A stretch of DNA of 64,000 nucleotides from Parietaria judaica (GCA_954871525.1 OX940869.1:24828001-24892000); one strand, 5' to 3'. Positions 21,541 to 33,597 are shown, numbered from the stretch's first letter. The notes: generated from the letters alone by a model not told the origin. Numbers and translations: made by a program.

Positions 21541-21730
21541 TGCATCAGAGACCTAGCAATTTGTTAAAATCGTCACAAACAAATAGTCGCAGTTCGTTAC
21601 CTGATGCCCAATTCGCAGCTCGTTACATTATGATAAATTGTTTACAGAAAAATGTATAACTAAGATAATATAAATCATTGTGATCAATCATATATAATAA
21701 ATGTTAGGTATAGATTAAATTAAATTTTAC

Positions 21731-22667
21731 CTTGGAATAACGAAACTTTAGTTGAAGTTATAATGATAATTATAGGTCCAGTAGAGTCTTTGACTAATTT
21801 TTCAACATCAAATGTTTCTCCAAGTTTTCGCCAGAGAGTCATTTTATAAGTGATCGAGCTGTTAAAGGAATGAGGAAAAAATGCATTGTAAATGTTAATT
21901 CAAAAAATAAATAATATTCCACTATGCATAGGAAATATAGGGCAAAAATAATTAAATCTTACTTATCAAAAATTATCTCTAAATCTCTTTTACTAACACA
22001 TTCCTTGCCCACGGTTTCAACATCGCCAATGGTAGTTATGCATCCGATTATATCTGCATAACAATAGTTTGTTAGTACGTAAAAATTAATAAAAATACAT
22101 AAACGAAAATATGAACATATATATATATATATATACACGTACCAGTTAGAACAATGTTTTCATTCACACGCTTTTTGATGACATTTGTCGTAACAAACTG
22201 AAAACCGTGCATATTAATTGAAGGAATATTCTCAATCTTTGTTATAGAGGTCATCAAAGAGAAAATTATTTTAAATTTGCAATCCACCACTTTGTATGAT
22301 CCTGTATTTGCGACCAAATTAAAATTTTGTACATGGTAAACATTCCCCTCTACTATTTTTGGTTGGAACCTGTTCACCACATTCTTCTTTATTGTCGCGC
22401 TGATTAATGTTTGCTGTAAAAAAAATACATTTTATATAGCAAGACTACATAAATTGTTTAAAATATGATATGTATAAAAGTTTAGAAATTAAAATATACG
22501 ATTAATAATAAAAAGCACACTATAAATAATAGAAAAATAAAACTTACTTCTTCGTCGATCAAAATCATGTCGACACTTATCAACTCTCCGTTTCTCTTGG
22601 TGTTTCGCGATTCCCAAATTCTCGAAACTCTAACTTTAAAACTTACGTTTTCATTTAAAATGATCAT
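21731..22667 (-). CDS. RPA70-like OB-fold protein gene (partial), four exons
   Basis: Four exons on the minus strand with GT-AG borders: 22548-22667, 22143-22413, 21963-22053 and 21731-21858. The phases fit throughout (40 codons, then 271, 91 and 128 nt). The peptide resembles the single-stranded DNA-binding region of replication protein A large subunits: FKVRVSRIWESRN, VVNRFQPKIVEGNVYHV, GCITTIGDVE, TLWRKLGETFD, IIIIITSTKVSLFQG. Such genes often ride in plant Helitrons. The frame is open through all four exons, but no zinc-finger C-terminus was found, so it may be shortened. The start ATG at 22667 is the first in frame. Confidence 0.7.
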
Positions 22668-22876
22668 AACATCCTATAGAAAACAAAGTCTATTGACGTT
22701 GAAGATCAGAGGCAATACCAAAAGTCTTGATTTTAATTAAAAGGATTAATATATGAGAGGTTACAAAGCAAATTGATTACCCTATAATCAATTTGACATA
22801 AGGTGCACTCTCCAGGTTTCACAATTTAATAAGAATTCATTATAGCCTTTATGTTTGTCACTGAAGATTATTTTTT

Positions 22877-23560
22877 GTAGACAATGAAAAAAAAAAATAG
22901 ATAACAATCATTGTTATTTGGTGGTATATAGATTTCTTAAAAATGAATGGAAATTCTGAAAAAATGAGTAAGATATCGTTGATTTCTATAGTGCTATGCT
23001 ATATATCTGAATCAATGGAGATGGAATTCTTTTTATTATTAAAAACTATTTTTGTGTAATTAAATAGCACTGAAAAAATCAAAATTTAAAATATCTATTC
23101 ATATAATTCATTTGTTATGCTAACGTGAAATAAGAAAAAATGTTTGTTTATAAATATATATTTGTTATGGAAATATTGAACAAACAAATAATTTTTAATG
23201 AAAATCTAAGAGAATAATTATTAATATACTTATGACAATAAATTTGATACCTATAGCAATTTCAACGGAAGTTTATTCATCAACTAATCAATTTTTTTTT
23301 TTTTGTAATTAACTGCATTAAGTATATGTGTAATCAGTTTTAAATAACAAATTATTAGTTGCTATTTGATATTACTATTATTCATGATACTTTATAATAG
23401 AAGTAGTAACTTAAATAAATGCCAGGATTTTTATAGACGATGAAAAAAAAAAAAAAAATAGTAACAATCATTGTTATTTGGTGGTATATAGATTTCTTAA
23501 AAATGAATGGAAATTCTGAAAAGATGAGTAAGATATCGTTGATTTCTATAGTGCTATGCC
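22877..23560. repeat. pair of ~120-bp direct repeats
   Basis: A block beginning GACAATGAAAAAA and running through TTTGGTGGTATATAGATT to TTCTATAGTGCTATG occurs at 22880-22997 and again, nearly identical, at 23440-23558. The spacing is about 561 bp. Confidence 0.85.
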
Positions 23561-24110
23561 TGGAAAAAATTCTTTGTCTAAAAGGACTATCATAATCGAT
23601 GTCACGTACTTTAAATACATTCACATACTATATATTTTCCAACACAATATACATCTCTATTTAATTTTAGCATTTTAACAGAAAGAGTAAATTTTCCGGC
23701 GAGCGTTTAGAAAACCGAGCAAGACATCCACACATCAAATTTCGCGCGTTCTACACTAAACGTCAAGCTTTTTACAGAGAGTAGAACAATCTATAATTAG
23801 CGGATTTTCTTCACCTTGATCGGTAATCTCTTTTGTTCTTACTTAGAAAAAACTACTTTTTTTACGAAACAGATCATCATCCTAATCCAACACCATATAT
23901 AAATACTAATGAGCTTGATCAGTTGCACAACTATACACCAGGGATGTAACAATAAAATATACATGAAAATCTATTAAGGTTAAATTTGCCGATGCGACGG
24001 TCCGAATTTACATGTATGCCGACAGTTTTTACAACCAACGGGTATACCAACATCTAAAAAGTAATAATATTTGCAATTAGTAACTATATTTGCATTAATA
24101 TTTGTATAAG
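23561..24110. other. AT-rich non-coding sequence
   Basis: No coding or repeat feature that I can support. Confidence 0.5.
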
Positions 24111-24278
24111 TACATAAGTTCAAAACAATGAATCCCGAAAATAATCTGGAAAATAAAAGAGTACCGTTTTCAAGGCACCATGGCAGCTACAAAGTACATA
24201 AGTTCAAAACAATGAATCCCGAAAATAATCTGGAAAATAAAAGAGTACCGTTTTCAAGGCACCATGGCAGCGATGATC
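24111..24278 (+). repeat. 84-bp tandem duplication
   Basis: Two essentially identical 84-bp units (24111-24194, 24195-24278) lie inside an open frame (24128-24544). The unit length is 28 codons, so the frame is kept. The frame has no recognisable family, and I do not call it a gene. Confidence 0.9.
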
Positions 24279-24544
24279 AACATTCAGTTGAGAAACTTCA
24301 AGGACTCATCCATGTAGTTTTCCATTACATGATTGAACAGTCGGTGGACATCTCTAATAGCGTTTCACATTTACGAAATTCAAACAAAACACGACCAAAA
24401 AAAATCTTCTCTTTCGAATTCGAGCACGCAAAAATTCAATTCCTACTCTTTTTCCAATTCTCTGTAACTAAATCCCCAAACAATAAAATTTTCCAATTTC
24501 AATCCTCAAAACATGACCAAATGGAGATTCGAACTTCACAATGA

Positions 24545-25085
24545 CAAAGACGTCAATAGATAGATAGATATACAAAATACATACATGATACAAATCATAC
24601 CTCTATTATGTGCTAATATATAATGGATTCTCTACTCATTTTCAACATTATTGGCTTTACAATTAGGTTTATCCCCTCTAAAAGTTTTGCAACATCAAAA
24701 TGTATATTTGATCTTTGAATCTTACTTGAACATTAAATATATTTGTAGGTTTGATTTCAACATGGTTTTTTCGGTTTTTGTTTAATTTGGCCTTTTGTTA
24801 ATAGGTTTATTAACAAATCCAGACAAGATAAACTTTCTTTATCTATATAATGTCTAATACTCTACAACCATCTTATTAATACATTGGATTTCAATTCTAA
24901 GAAACTTTAGAAATCGATGCAATCATGTACTTTTTTTAATGATGAAAACTCATATGAATAACAAAGATGCCATTTGATTAATACACGAAAATTAAAAGTA
25001 AAATATAAAATTAAACACAAAGATTAGCGGGAAGATATATTAAGTAAAGATACATGTTTTTACCTTTTGAATGTATAAGCAAGGA
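24545..25085. other. AT-rich non-coding sequence
   Basis: Nothing supportable seen. Confidence 0.5.
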
Positions 25086-25094
25086 GAAGATGAA

Positions 25095-25590
25095 GATGGC
25101 CACGTGAGGCGGAGGCAGAGAGTGCGGGACGGAGAGGCAGAGGCGGAATATGCGCGACGGCGAGGCGGAGACATAATCTGCGCGATGGCGAGGCAGAGGC
25201 TGAGAGAGAGCGACGGCGAGGCGGAGGTGGGAGTGCGTGACGGCGAGGCGTAGGCGGAGAGTGCGCGAGAGCAAGGCGGAGACCGCGACAGAGACTGCTA
25301 GACGGCGAGCCAGAGGCTGAGAGTGCGCGACAGAAAGGCGGAGGCGGAATCTGCGCGATGGCGAGGCGGAGACGGAATCTGCGCGATGGCGAGGCAGAGG
25401 CTAAGAGAGAGCGACAGTGAGGCGGAGGCGGGAGTGCGTGACGGCGAGCCGTAGGCGGAGAGTGCCCGAGGGCAAGGCGGAGACGGAGACTGCGAGACGG
25501 CGAGCCAGAGGCTGAGAGTGCGCGACGGCGAGGCGGAGGCGCAGACTGCGAGACGGCGGGAGGCGGAGGTGGAGACGGAGCGGAAGGAAA
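25095..25590. repeat. GC-rich minisatellite with higher-order structure
   Basis: About 500 bp is built from degenerate units of roughly 20-30 bp centred on GCGCGACGGCGAGGCGGAGGC. A higher-order period of about 201 bp is visible: the phrase CGCGATGGCGAGGCAGAGGC is at 25181 and again at 25382, and the following 170 bp also match. The long Pro/Ser/Arg-rich open frame on the minus strand across this block is a by-product of the repeats. Confidence 0.85.
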
Positions 25591-25675
25591 TAATGTGACG
25601 ATTCTATAATGTGAGGAACTTTTTGATGGGTAATCTTGGACTTGGTGTCGGCTATTAAAGAAAAATGGAGAAGAA

Positions 25676-28600
25676 TCTGTATATATATAAAAGGACAGTT
25701 TTTTTAGAAGAAGACATGGCACAAGGAGAAACAAGTATTCTCATATCCTAATTTTTTAGATTTTTTTTAAATTAAAAATTTCAACTACTTAAAATCTCAT
25801 TTAATGGCTTCATTATTTGACAAAAATAATTGCACATTACATTTATACCACACACGATCTTCATTCATTTACTTTCATGTTTTATATATAAAAAATAAAA
25901 TCTCAAGAGGCTACTCTATCTTATTAAACAATAATAATTGCATGCATAAATACATATTTGGCATTATTGCCATTAGTAATAATAATAAAATTATTAGCGT
26001 ATAACATATTTGCCTTTTGGCCTTTTATCTTCCACCTTAAAGATTAATAGATGGCATTAAATAAGATCATTAAAAACTTTATTTTACATTTATGAAGAAT
26101 TTATTATTGTTTATTTTGTGATCTCAAATATTTTTGTATATAATGCATGAAATTGAGTCACAATTTATCTGATTCGTTGATTTTGGTCATTTGGAGTGCT
26201 TAGTCTCTCTTTTTTTTTCTTTTTTTTTTTTTATAAATATATTCTGGAAATACTATTCATGCCACCGATGCCATCAAGAATAGAGGTAAAGCTAAATTAT
26301 GTATTAATTCTGTGAATGTTCGTGATTCTGTTTTCCAGAAATATCTTGAATTTTTCATTAGCATTTTTATTAATTTTATATTTAAAATTATTTTATTATT
26401 TTCCAAATCTATGTATGATAATATGGTTTACATACAGAAGATGTTGATTATGTGGTATCTTATTTGTTCGACATGGGAGCCATCATCATTGTAGAGGTAT
26501 GTAAGTGTTATTTTGATTTTTTTCTTCTTCTCAACATGTAAATTACTTAATTTTTTCAAGAGTCTTATACTTCTTTTTTTATTTTTTAGTTTTGGTGTCG
26601 AAGATAATAACGATTTCCTAAATAATGTTTGTATTTTATCGCTTCAAGTCTCTTTTAATCTCTTTATAGAATTTTTTTATTTATTCTATTTTATCTCTGT
26701 CTTTATCACTTCTCATGTTAGATTTTTTTTCTTCTTCAAGATTTTTGGTTTTTTTTTTCCATATGTTTTCCTACTTCTCACCGTGTTTAAATGAATTTTC
26801 GATTATTTGTTTGAGATCAAGAATGAAAAGGATATTTGAATGATGAAGATTAGGATTTCTGAAGAATGTGGGCGAAGAAGATGGTCATAATTGTGATTGA
26901 GTACATGAACAAAATTGTCTCATCAAAACCCAACACTACGAGGTTTTTGGTTAAATGTTACAAAGATGTTGATTATGTGGTATCTTATATGTTCGACATG
27001 GGAGCCATCATCATTGTAGAGGTATGTAAGTGTTATTTTGATTTTTTTCTTCTTCTCAACATGTAAATTACTTAATTTTTTCAAGAGTCTTATACTTCTT
27101 TTGTTATTTTTTAGTTTTGGTGTCGAAGATAATAACGATTTCCTAAATAATGTTTGTATTTTATCGCTTCAAGTCTCTTTTAATCTCTTTATAGAATTTT
27201 TTTATTTATTCTATTTTATCTCTGTCTTTATCACTTCTCATGTTAGATTTTTTTTCTTCTTCAAGATTTTTGGTTTTTTTTTTCCATATGTTTTCCTACT
27301 TCTCACCGTGTTTAAATGAATTTTCGATTATTTGTTTGAGATCAAGAATGAAAAGGATATTTGAATGATGAAGATTAGGATTTCTGAAGAATGTGGGCGA
27401 AGAAGATGGCCATAATTGTGATTGAGTACATGAACAAAATTGTCTCATCAAAACCCAACACTACGAGGTTTTTGGTTAAATGTTACAAATGAATTAGAGT
27501 ATTATATGTGGATGCGGAACTTCTTCCTAAAGCACATGTGTATTTAGGATGCACTATATGTTTGCAAATAAAATTTATTCTTATTAATTCTCTTAATGGA
27601 TTAAGTGAGAATCTATATTATCAATTACGCAAATGTTGGAGGAATTTGGGATAAATATACGAATAAATGTTTAAATATTCATTAGACGAGACCTCTATTT
27701 TTTTTGTATAATTGCCTAATGGATAAAAATAGGTATAACAATTAACAAACAATAAACACTATTATTGTTCATCAACCCTTCCAATTAAACACTATTATTT
27801 TCATACTGGTGTTCCCTAATAACCTCCATGCAATTTTAATAGTCATATATATTGTAAATTATGATTAGTTGTTGTAGCTACTATTTCTTCATCTTCTTCT
27901 ATTTGTTAAGTATTAACAATATATAATAAAATATGATGAATAACAATATCAATACAGTATCAAGAATACAAAATCACATTTGAAATTAGGGTAGTTAATA
28001 TGTTGTTGAAATCAGGGTAATTAATATGTTGTTAAAATATTAGGTGATGATGAGGCAAAATATATAAGAAAAAACTTAGATTTAAAAATAAAATAAAATT
28101 ATCACTTATTTATACGAATAGTCAAAGCATTATTAAACTATCTGTTTGAAACACAATGAAAGTGGACGCTCCAAGTATTTCAGCACTTTAACATTGTATT
28201 AATTGAACACAGAGTTGTTTTATTTTGCTTTTAATGACTACAATTGCATTGGTATTTTCTAAACATTAAATACAATAGTGTAATTCCGTTAAAAACCATT
28301 AATTTCAACATTATATCATGTAAATTAAAAATCTCCATTAGTAACTCTATAAGAATATAATAAGTCACTAAATTTGTCATGTAAATTACTTACTGACATT
28401 TTGGTCAATGACTCAATAGTTGACACTACTACGCACTTTCAATTTATTCTCATGATTAGCTTTTAGTATTCATTTAAGTTATGTATTTTCATGTGTATAG
28501 TTTGTAATTTATTCTGTATTTGTTAGTTATTTTTTTATTTTATAGTTGATTCTCTAATTTTTTAGATTTGAATATTATAAATTTAAAGGAAACACAATAT

Positions 28601-28750
28601 TTTTAAGAGTCAAATTAATTAATTCCTTATCTCTTTTGTCTACATCTTCTTTAATTGCACGAATCTGTTACTTATTGTTTAACTGAAACAAATTGTGAAT
28701 CTATATTGGATAATTTTCGCCACCGAGCGAAGCGAGGTGTATTTTACTAG
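25676..28750 (+). mobile_element. non-autonomous Helitron (element 2)
   Basis: The 5' end TCTGTATATATATAAAAGG follows an A. The 3' end has an imperfect hairpin (CACCGAGCGAAGCGAGGTG, 28721-28739) about 7 bases before CTAG (28747-28750), followed by T. These are plant Helitron termini. The interior holds a 525-bp tandem duplication but no transposase gene. It depends on a RepHel protein from elsewhere. Confidence 0.75.
26436..27487 (+). repeat. tandem duplication of a 525-bp unit
   Basis: Unit 1 (about 26436-26960) and unit 2 (about 26961-27487) are almost identical. Each has exon-like pieces bounded by intron signals, for example DYVVSYLFDMGAIIIVE before GTATGTAAG, and KIVSSKPNTTRFLVKCYK. This suggests the Helitron captured part of a gene and then duplicated it. 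The donor gene is not recognised. Confidence 0.85.
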
Positions 28751-28820
28751 TATGAATAGTTGCTGAGTTGGGGAGTTAGGAACTTTAAAAACATGTCTTC
28801 TTTATTACCCTTAAAAGTAA
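28751..28820. other. short spacer between two Helitrons
   Basis: Seventy bases between the CTAG end of one Helitron and the TC start of the next. Confidence 0.6.
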
Positions 28821-29557
28821 TCTATATATCTATATAAAAGGAAGATCACATGTAAATGACATGGCATGTTGTAACAAGAGAGAATTGAGAATTCTATTTT
28901 TATAGAATTTAGATTTTTTTCTTCAAAAGTTCAATTCATAATAATAATCTTCATTTATTGTGCAAAAAAGAATAATTTCAAGAGGGTATTAATTGGATAT
29001 ATTTATGAATGAATAAACATCAAGAGGTTAATAAAATTAAATTAAAAAAATTTACACTTTCAAACTTCAGCCTTCACATCTATTTCTGAAAATTTATTGT
29101 ACAATTCAATTTACATATCAATTAAAAAAAATAACTTCATTACATATCAAATTGTATATATAATAAAACACACACATAATAATTAATTCATTTAGTTTTA
29201 GTCTCTCTAAATCTTTATCATATATATATATATATATATATAGTTTCCCTATATATATATTGGTATTCGGAGAATGATTTGAGAAAATAGAAAATTAAGG
29301 ATCGGAGAATTGGTTTCTAAAATTTGTATATTTAATAAAAAATAATTTTTTTTATGTACTTTAAAAGAGTACTCTATTAAGCATTAATGTATGAATATCA
29401 TTCTCTATCTCTATAACGCATTTAAGTTTTGGCATTAATTTATGAAATCATTTAATGTATAAGGCATTTCAATTTAACCGACTTCTCCACGGACTTAAAC
29501 AGTCGCATATAATAATCCAATAGATACATATCTGTTTTTACAAGCTTTTAACTAATC

Positions 29558-29560
<3 letters not shown>

Positions 29561-29636
<76 letters not shown>
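29561..29636. repeat. (TA)n microsatellite at an internal Helitron-like 5' end
   Basis: A long TA run is followed by GGCCAGTTTTTTGAAGATGACATGGC, which matches the sequence just inside the 5' end of Helitron element 2 (25693-25717). The TA run may be an expanded version of the TATATATA of a Helitron start. Confidence 0.75.
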
Positions 29637-29638
<2 letters not shown>

Positions 29639-29922
29639 CAGTTTTTTGAAGATGACATGGCGTAGTATATTAAGAAAAGATTGATAAATCCTCTTATTAG
29701 AGAATCTGTAAATTTTGTAAAGACATTTTCTTTAGATAGATAATTAATGTATCATATTCTATTAATTACATTAAATGTAACAGAAGCACCATGAACATAT
29801 TAGAAACGACATCAACGTATGTAGAATCGGAAGGAACACTTACTAATGGTCTTTATTAATGGAATGTATATAATTAACAACTTATGTATTGGAATATAAA
29901 AAGTCACGATGCAACCATACTC

Positions 29923-29970
<48 letters not shown>

Positions 29971-32139
29971 CCGTGTGTATGTTGTAGATGTATTATATAT
30001 TGTACCAAAATGAATTATATATATACATATATAGGGGATATAATTGATGTTTCCTTTCTCCGGTTGCAGCTTTCGGATCTACATTTGACGAGGTTCTGAT
30101 ATTTGTACTATATTTTTTTTATAGAGGCTATGATCGGCGGTCAGTTTTCGGTGGCAGCTTACGATTTTCAATTGGTTAGTGTTTGATATTTTTTATATAG
30201 TGAATGATTTTGTTTTCCGGTGGTTCCGATCTACAATTGGTGAGAGTTCTATATCCTTTTTTATGAATTATTTATTTTCTCATTTCTTTATATGTTGTCG
30301 TTTCTAATTTCAGAGATTTTTAATGTATTTATATTAAAAAAAAATCTAACTTTTTTAAATATCGATGGCTTTATGGTGTGGATTCTCCGGTGGCGGCTTT
30401 CTGATCTGCAATTTGTGAGAGTTCGATATCTTGCGGTGACAGTTTTTACATGTGTTTCAATTGCTCGATGGTCCTTTTTAAAGCTCTAACAATATGTCAC
30501 ATTCACATTACTATTTGTTTTTCATATTACATGTTTCTTATTTTGCTTCAACTATATATTATATGCATTATTTTTTTACTCTCTCGGTAAAACGTGTAAT
30601 TTGGTTGTCCGTTGGAAGATTTTTCAACGAAAAAAGTATGTTTTCGTCATCGTCATTGTGTTGTTTTTTTTTTTTTTTTTACTTTTTACTTTTAACACTC
30701 TGTTTTTCTAATGTTACTTTTTTGTTCTTTCAGATTAATTGAAACTTCAGAAAGAATTAATACATAGAAAGTGTGTGAGTTTTTTTTTTTAATATTGTTA
30801 TTAATAATTTTGAATTTTATAATTTGACGATAAGAGTCATAACATGAAGATAAGTGAAGTTTTTTTTTTTTTTTTTTGGTGAAGTTCTGTTTCTATTGTA
30901 TTATTTTTTTTGTAATCTTTTCATTCTTTGGATAAATAGAGATTTTTAAGAGAAAACAATACCAGAGTACAAAATTGTGATGTAAACATTTTAATGTATT
31001 GTTAATTATTTTAAAGTATATACTTCGATATAAATAAAAAGTAAATACTTTGATATGAACTATTGATGTTATTGCTAATTATTATTTGGAAAAAGAATAA
31101 AAATCTGCTCTATTACTCAACAATAGAAAAGACAATGTAACAATTTTTTTTTTTAATATTTCTTACGGGTCCTGTTTTGTTGATAAGCGTGGATCACCGA
31201 GGATTATTATAAGCTATGTTTTTAAACTTCTAACTATGAAAAAAAAATATAATTGAGAAGCAAAGCATTAGTTACTCAAATTATATAGTATTGAATAGTT
31301 TGATATCGTCATTTATATTGTGCTGCAAATTTTTGTATACATAGTAAAACTTATTTCCCATTAATTACCTTAATTATATAGTATTGATATTTTTCTTAAT
31401 AGAAAAACTAACTGTATATATTTTTTTAAATTTTTAAATTTTGACTTTTCCTTCACATATACATGATGTTTTAATATTAGTATGCAAACCCGCTCTGTAA
31501 ATTAATTTATCAAGTTTGGACAGACTCTTTATTCTTATTATTGTCATTCTTTTTGTGATTAGTATTTTGGTTATGTATTTATTTTTTAAAATTTACATTA
31601 TCTACTCAATAATTTAACAATAACATGACTTCGAATAAATCAAGATTATTGAGTTCGCTTTGGTTGTATAATTAATTTATTTAATATTATTAAAATAAAA
31701 AAATTTCGCCAGCACTCTACTTCTCTTTGATCTTTTTTTTCTTCTTTTATATACAAACTCTTCTTATCCTACTGTCTACTAATCTTAGTGACATAATTTT
31801 GATTCATTACATAGTAAATTGTTATGATTAATGATGGATATATGTTTCAACATTTGTCTATATAAACTCTTTCCATTCTACTTTGCCACTTTGAAAATAT
31901 AAATTCATGGTCTATTATACGACATCCTATATAAAAGGATTGTTTTTTAACATTAATTCTCTCTATTTTTTAACTATTGTTATGAATTATGATTAATGGG
32001 GTCTTACTCATATAACAGTTTTAAGTTTTTAACTGTAGATACGGACTCTTCTAATCCTACATTCCAACTTCTACATTTACATAAATATTTACTAAGAAGA
32101 TAATGTTTCGGTTATTTATGTATTTTTATATATAAAAGA

Positions 32140-32182
<43 letters not shown>
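32140..32182. repeat. (TA)n microsatellite
   Basis: TA run near the 3' end of Helitron element 3. Others of this kind are at 29219-29242 and 29936-29966. Confidence 0.9.
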
Positions 32183-32185
<3 letters not shown>

Positions 32186-32414
32186 CTCATAACTAATAAT
32201 AATAAAAAAGCAAAATAATACTATAAACCCAATTTATTTAGTTCAATGATATAAGTGTTTTGTTAATAAATAATATTTTATTGCCACCGCGCGAAGCGCG
32301 GTGCCGGTCCACTAGTTAAAGTTGTACGTTTTGTAGCTGGTTGTAGCTAAAAAAACTCAGCTAAAAAAACTCAAAAATTGTAGAATTGGAGGATTCTCAA
32401 TAGAGTGTTTTCAT

Positions 32415-32976
32415 TAGGGGTGTAACCGGAGCGGATATCCGGTTTTTCGGAACTATCCGAATCCGGATCCGAAAATCCGGATATCCGAAAATAGATATCC
32501 GGATCCGGATCCGAAAAACCGGATATCCGGATTTATCCGGAAATCCGGATATCCGGTTTTCAAAACCCAGATCCGGTATCCGAATCCGGTTTTAAAACCG
32601 GATCCGGATATTATCCGAATATCCGGATCCGGTTTTTATTTATTAAAAAAAAAGAAGATAAAAAGTTAATTTTAACCACTAAAAAACCCGTACAAGTCTA
32701 CATATATTTCCCGTTGTCCAAAAAACCGAACAAATCTAATTAGGAACATAAAAAAATAAAATAAAATAATTAAAATATTAAAATAAACCGGGTTTTAAAC
32801 CGGATCCGGATATCCGGATTTTTAAGTACCAAAACCCTTATCCGAATCCGATTTTAAATCCGGATCCGGATATCCGTATCCGGATTTCGGATTCGGATTC
32901 GGATTCGGATTTTAAAATCAGATGCGGGTGCGGATGCGGATTTAAAACCGGATTCCGGGTTTTAATTACAGCCTTA
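32415..32976. mobile_element. hAT-like element composed of CCGGAT palindrome arrays
   Basis: The perfect 8-bp target-site duplication GTTTTCAT (32407-32414 and 32977-32984) encloses 562 bp. Ends are TAGGGGTGTAA and, reversed, TAAGGCTGTAA (9 of 11 match). The outer parts on both sides are almost entirely made of CCGGAT, ATCCGG, GGATATCC and GGATCCGG motifs. Only a roughly 150-bp AT-rich centre (32635-32785) lacks them. There is no coding capacity. Confidence 0.85.
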
Positions 32977-32984
32977 GTTTTCAT

Positions 32985-33588
32985 GATGTTAAATTGTGAA
33001 CTTGCTTTGTAGACTCTCATTTTCTCAATACTTTGATAACATTGGGACACATCATCACGTAGTTCCTCCTTTTAATATATAAGATGTCCTGAAACCAATT
33101 TATGTTCCTTTCTCCAAAAAAAGATTTTTCTAGTAATAATTAAAAATTATAATATCTAAATAGACTTAGATGAGAAGTAAAACCAGATGAACGTTATAAA
33201 ATCATTTTTGGCATTTGTTTCAAACCTTAAATAAAAAATATAGGCGCTAAATTTTAAGACATATACCACTGGAATTGTTACCACGGATCTCACCTCATGC
33301 GAACAGTGATATCTATAAGAGATAAACCAATGTTTTTTTTTTTCTTTCTTGATAAAGGAAAAGAAATGGGAATTAACCTTTTAGAACAGCTTATGATCGA
33401 TATAAATTTTGGACAGTTTATAACGATTAAAAATATCATCTAATTATGAGAACTTGAAGATTATTTTGAAAAATAGTAAAGCGTTTGAAGAATATTTTGT
33501 CAAGTTTCCAAAAGGATCTTCAACTTAGCCTGTAGTTAGCCACACACTCGTTGTATTGTACGGGAAGTTCAAATGATAAAAAATTTCA
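32985..33588. other. AT-rich non-coding sequence
   Basis: Nothing supportable seen. Confidence 0.5.
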
Positions 33589-33597
33589 TTATATTAT

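Larger units (their letters stand above)
18605..22680 (-). mobile_element. Helitron remnant with RPA-like gene and helicase (5' end not located)
   Basis: The minus-strand 3' end is recognisable: AACGCGCGGTGAATCC leads to CTAG (18608-18605), followed by T, as expected for a Helitron inserted between A and T. The hairpin has decayed. The helicase (19700-21540) and the RPA-like gene (21731-22667) lie on the same strand upstream. I could not find the TC 5' terminus, so the left limit given here only covers the last gene. Everything up to the GC-rich minisatellite at 25.6 kb may belong to it. Confidence 0.6.
28821..32315 (+). mobile_element. non-autonomous Helitron (element 3), canonical 3' hairpin
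   Basis: The 5' end TCTATATATCTATATAAAAG follows an A. The 3' end carries a perfect 8-bp-stem hairpin CACCGCGC-GAA-GCGCGGTG (32285-32303), then CCGGTCCA and CTAG (32312-32315) followed by T. The interior is AT-rich with several degenerate copies of a phrase like GGCGGCTTTCTGATCTGCAATT (30066, 30152, 30222, 30390), but no transposase. A second 5'-end-like block lies inside at 29560-29665, suggesting a nested or hybrid element. Confidence 0.82.

Noticed and set aside
25060..25734. 224-residue Pro/Ser/Arg-rich open frame on the minus strand
   Set aside because: It simply translates the GC-rich minisatellite. Composition and periodicity follow the DNA repeat, and it starts in AT-rich DNA with no gene signals.
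26513..27319. Two identical 93-residue Phe-rich proteins
   Set aside because: They read T-rich intron-like DNA inside the 525-bp duplication. Repetition comes from the duplication, not from conservation.
32838..33050. 70-residue Ser/Glu/Arg-rich open frame
   Set aside because: Product of the ATCCGG array in the hAT-like element.
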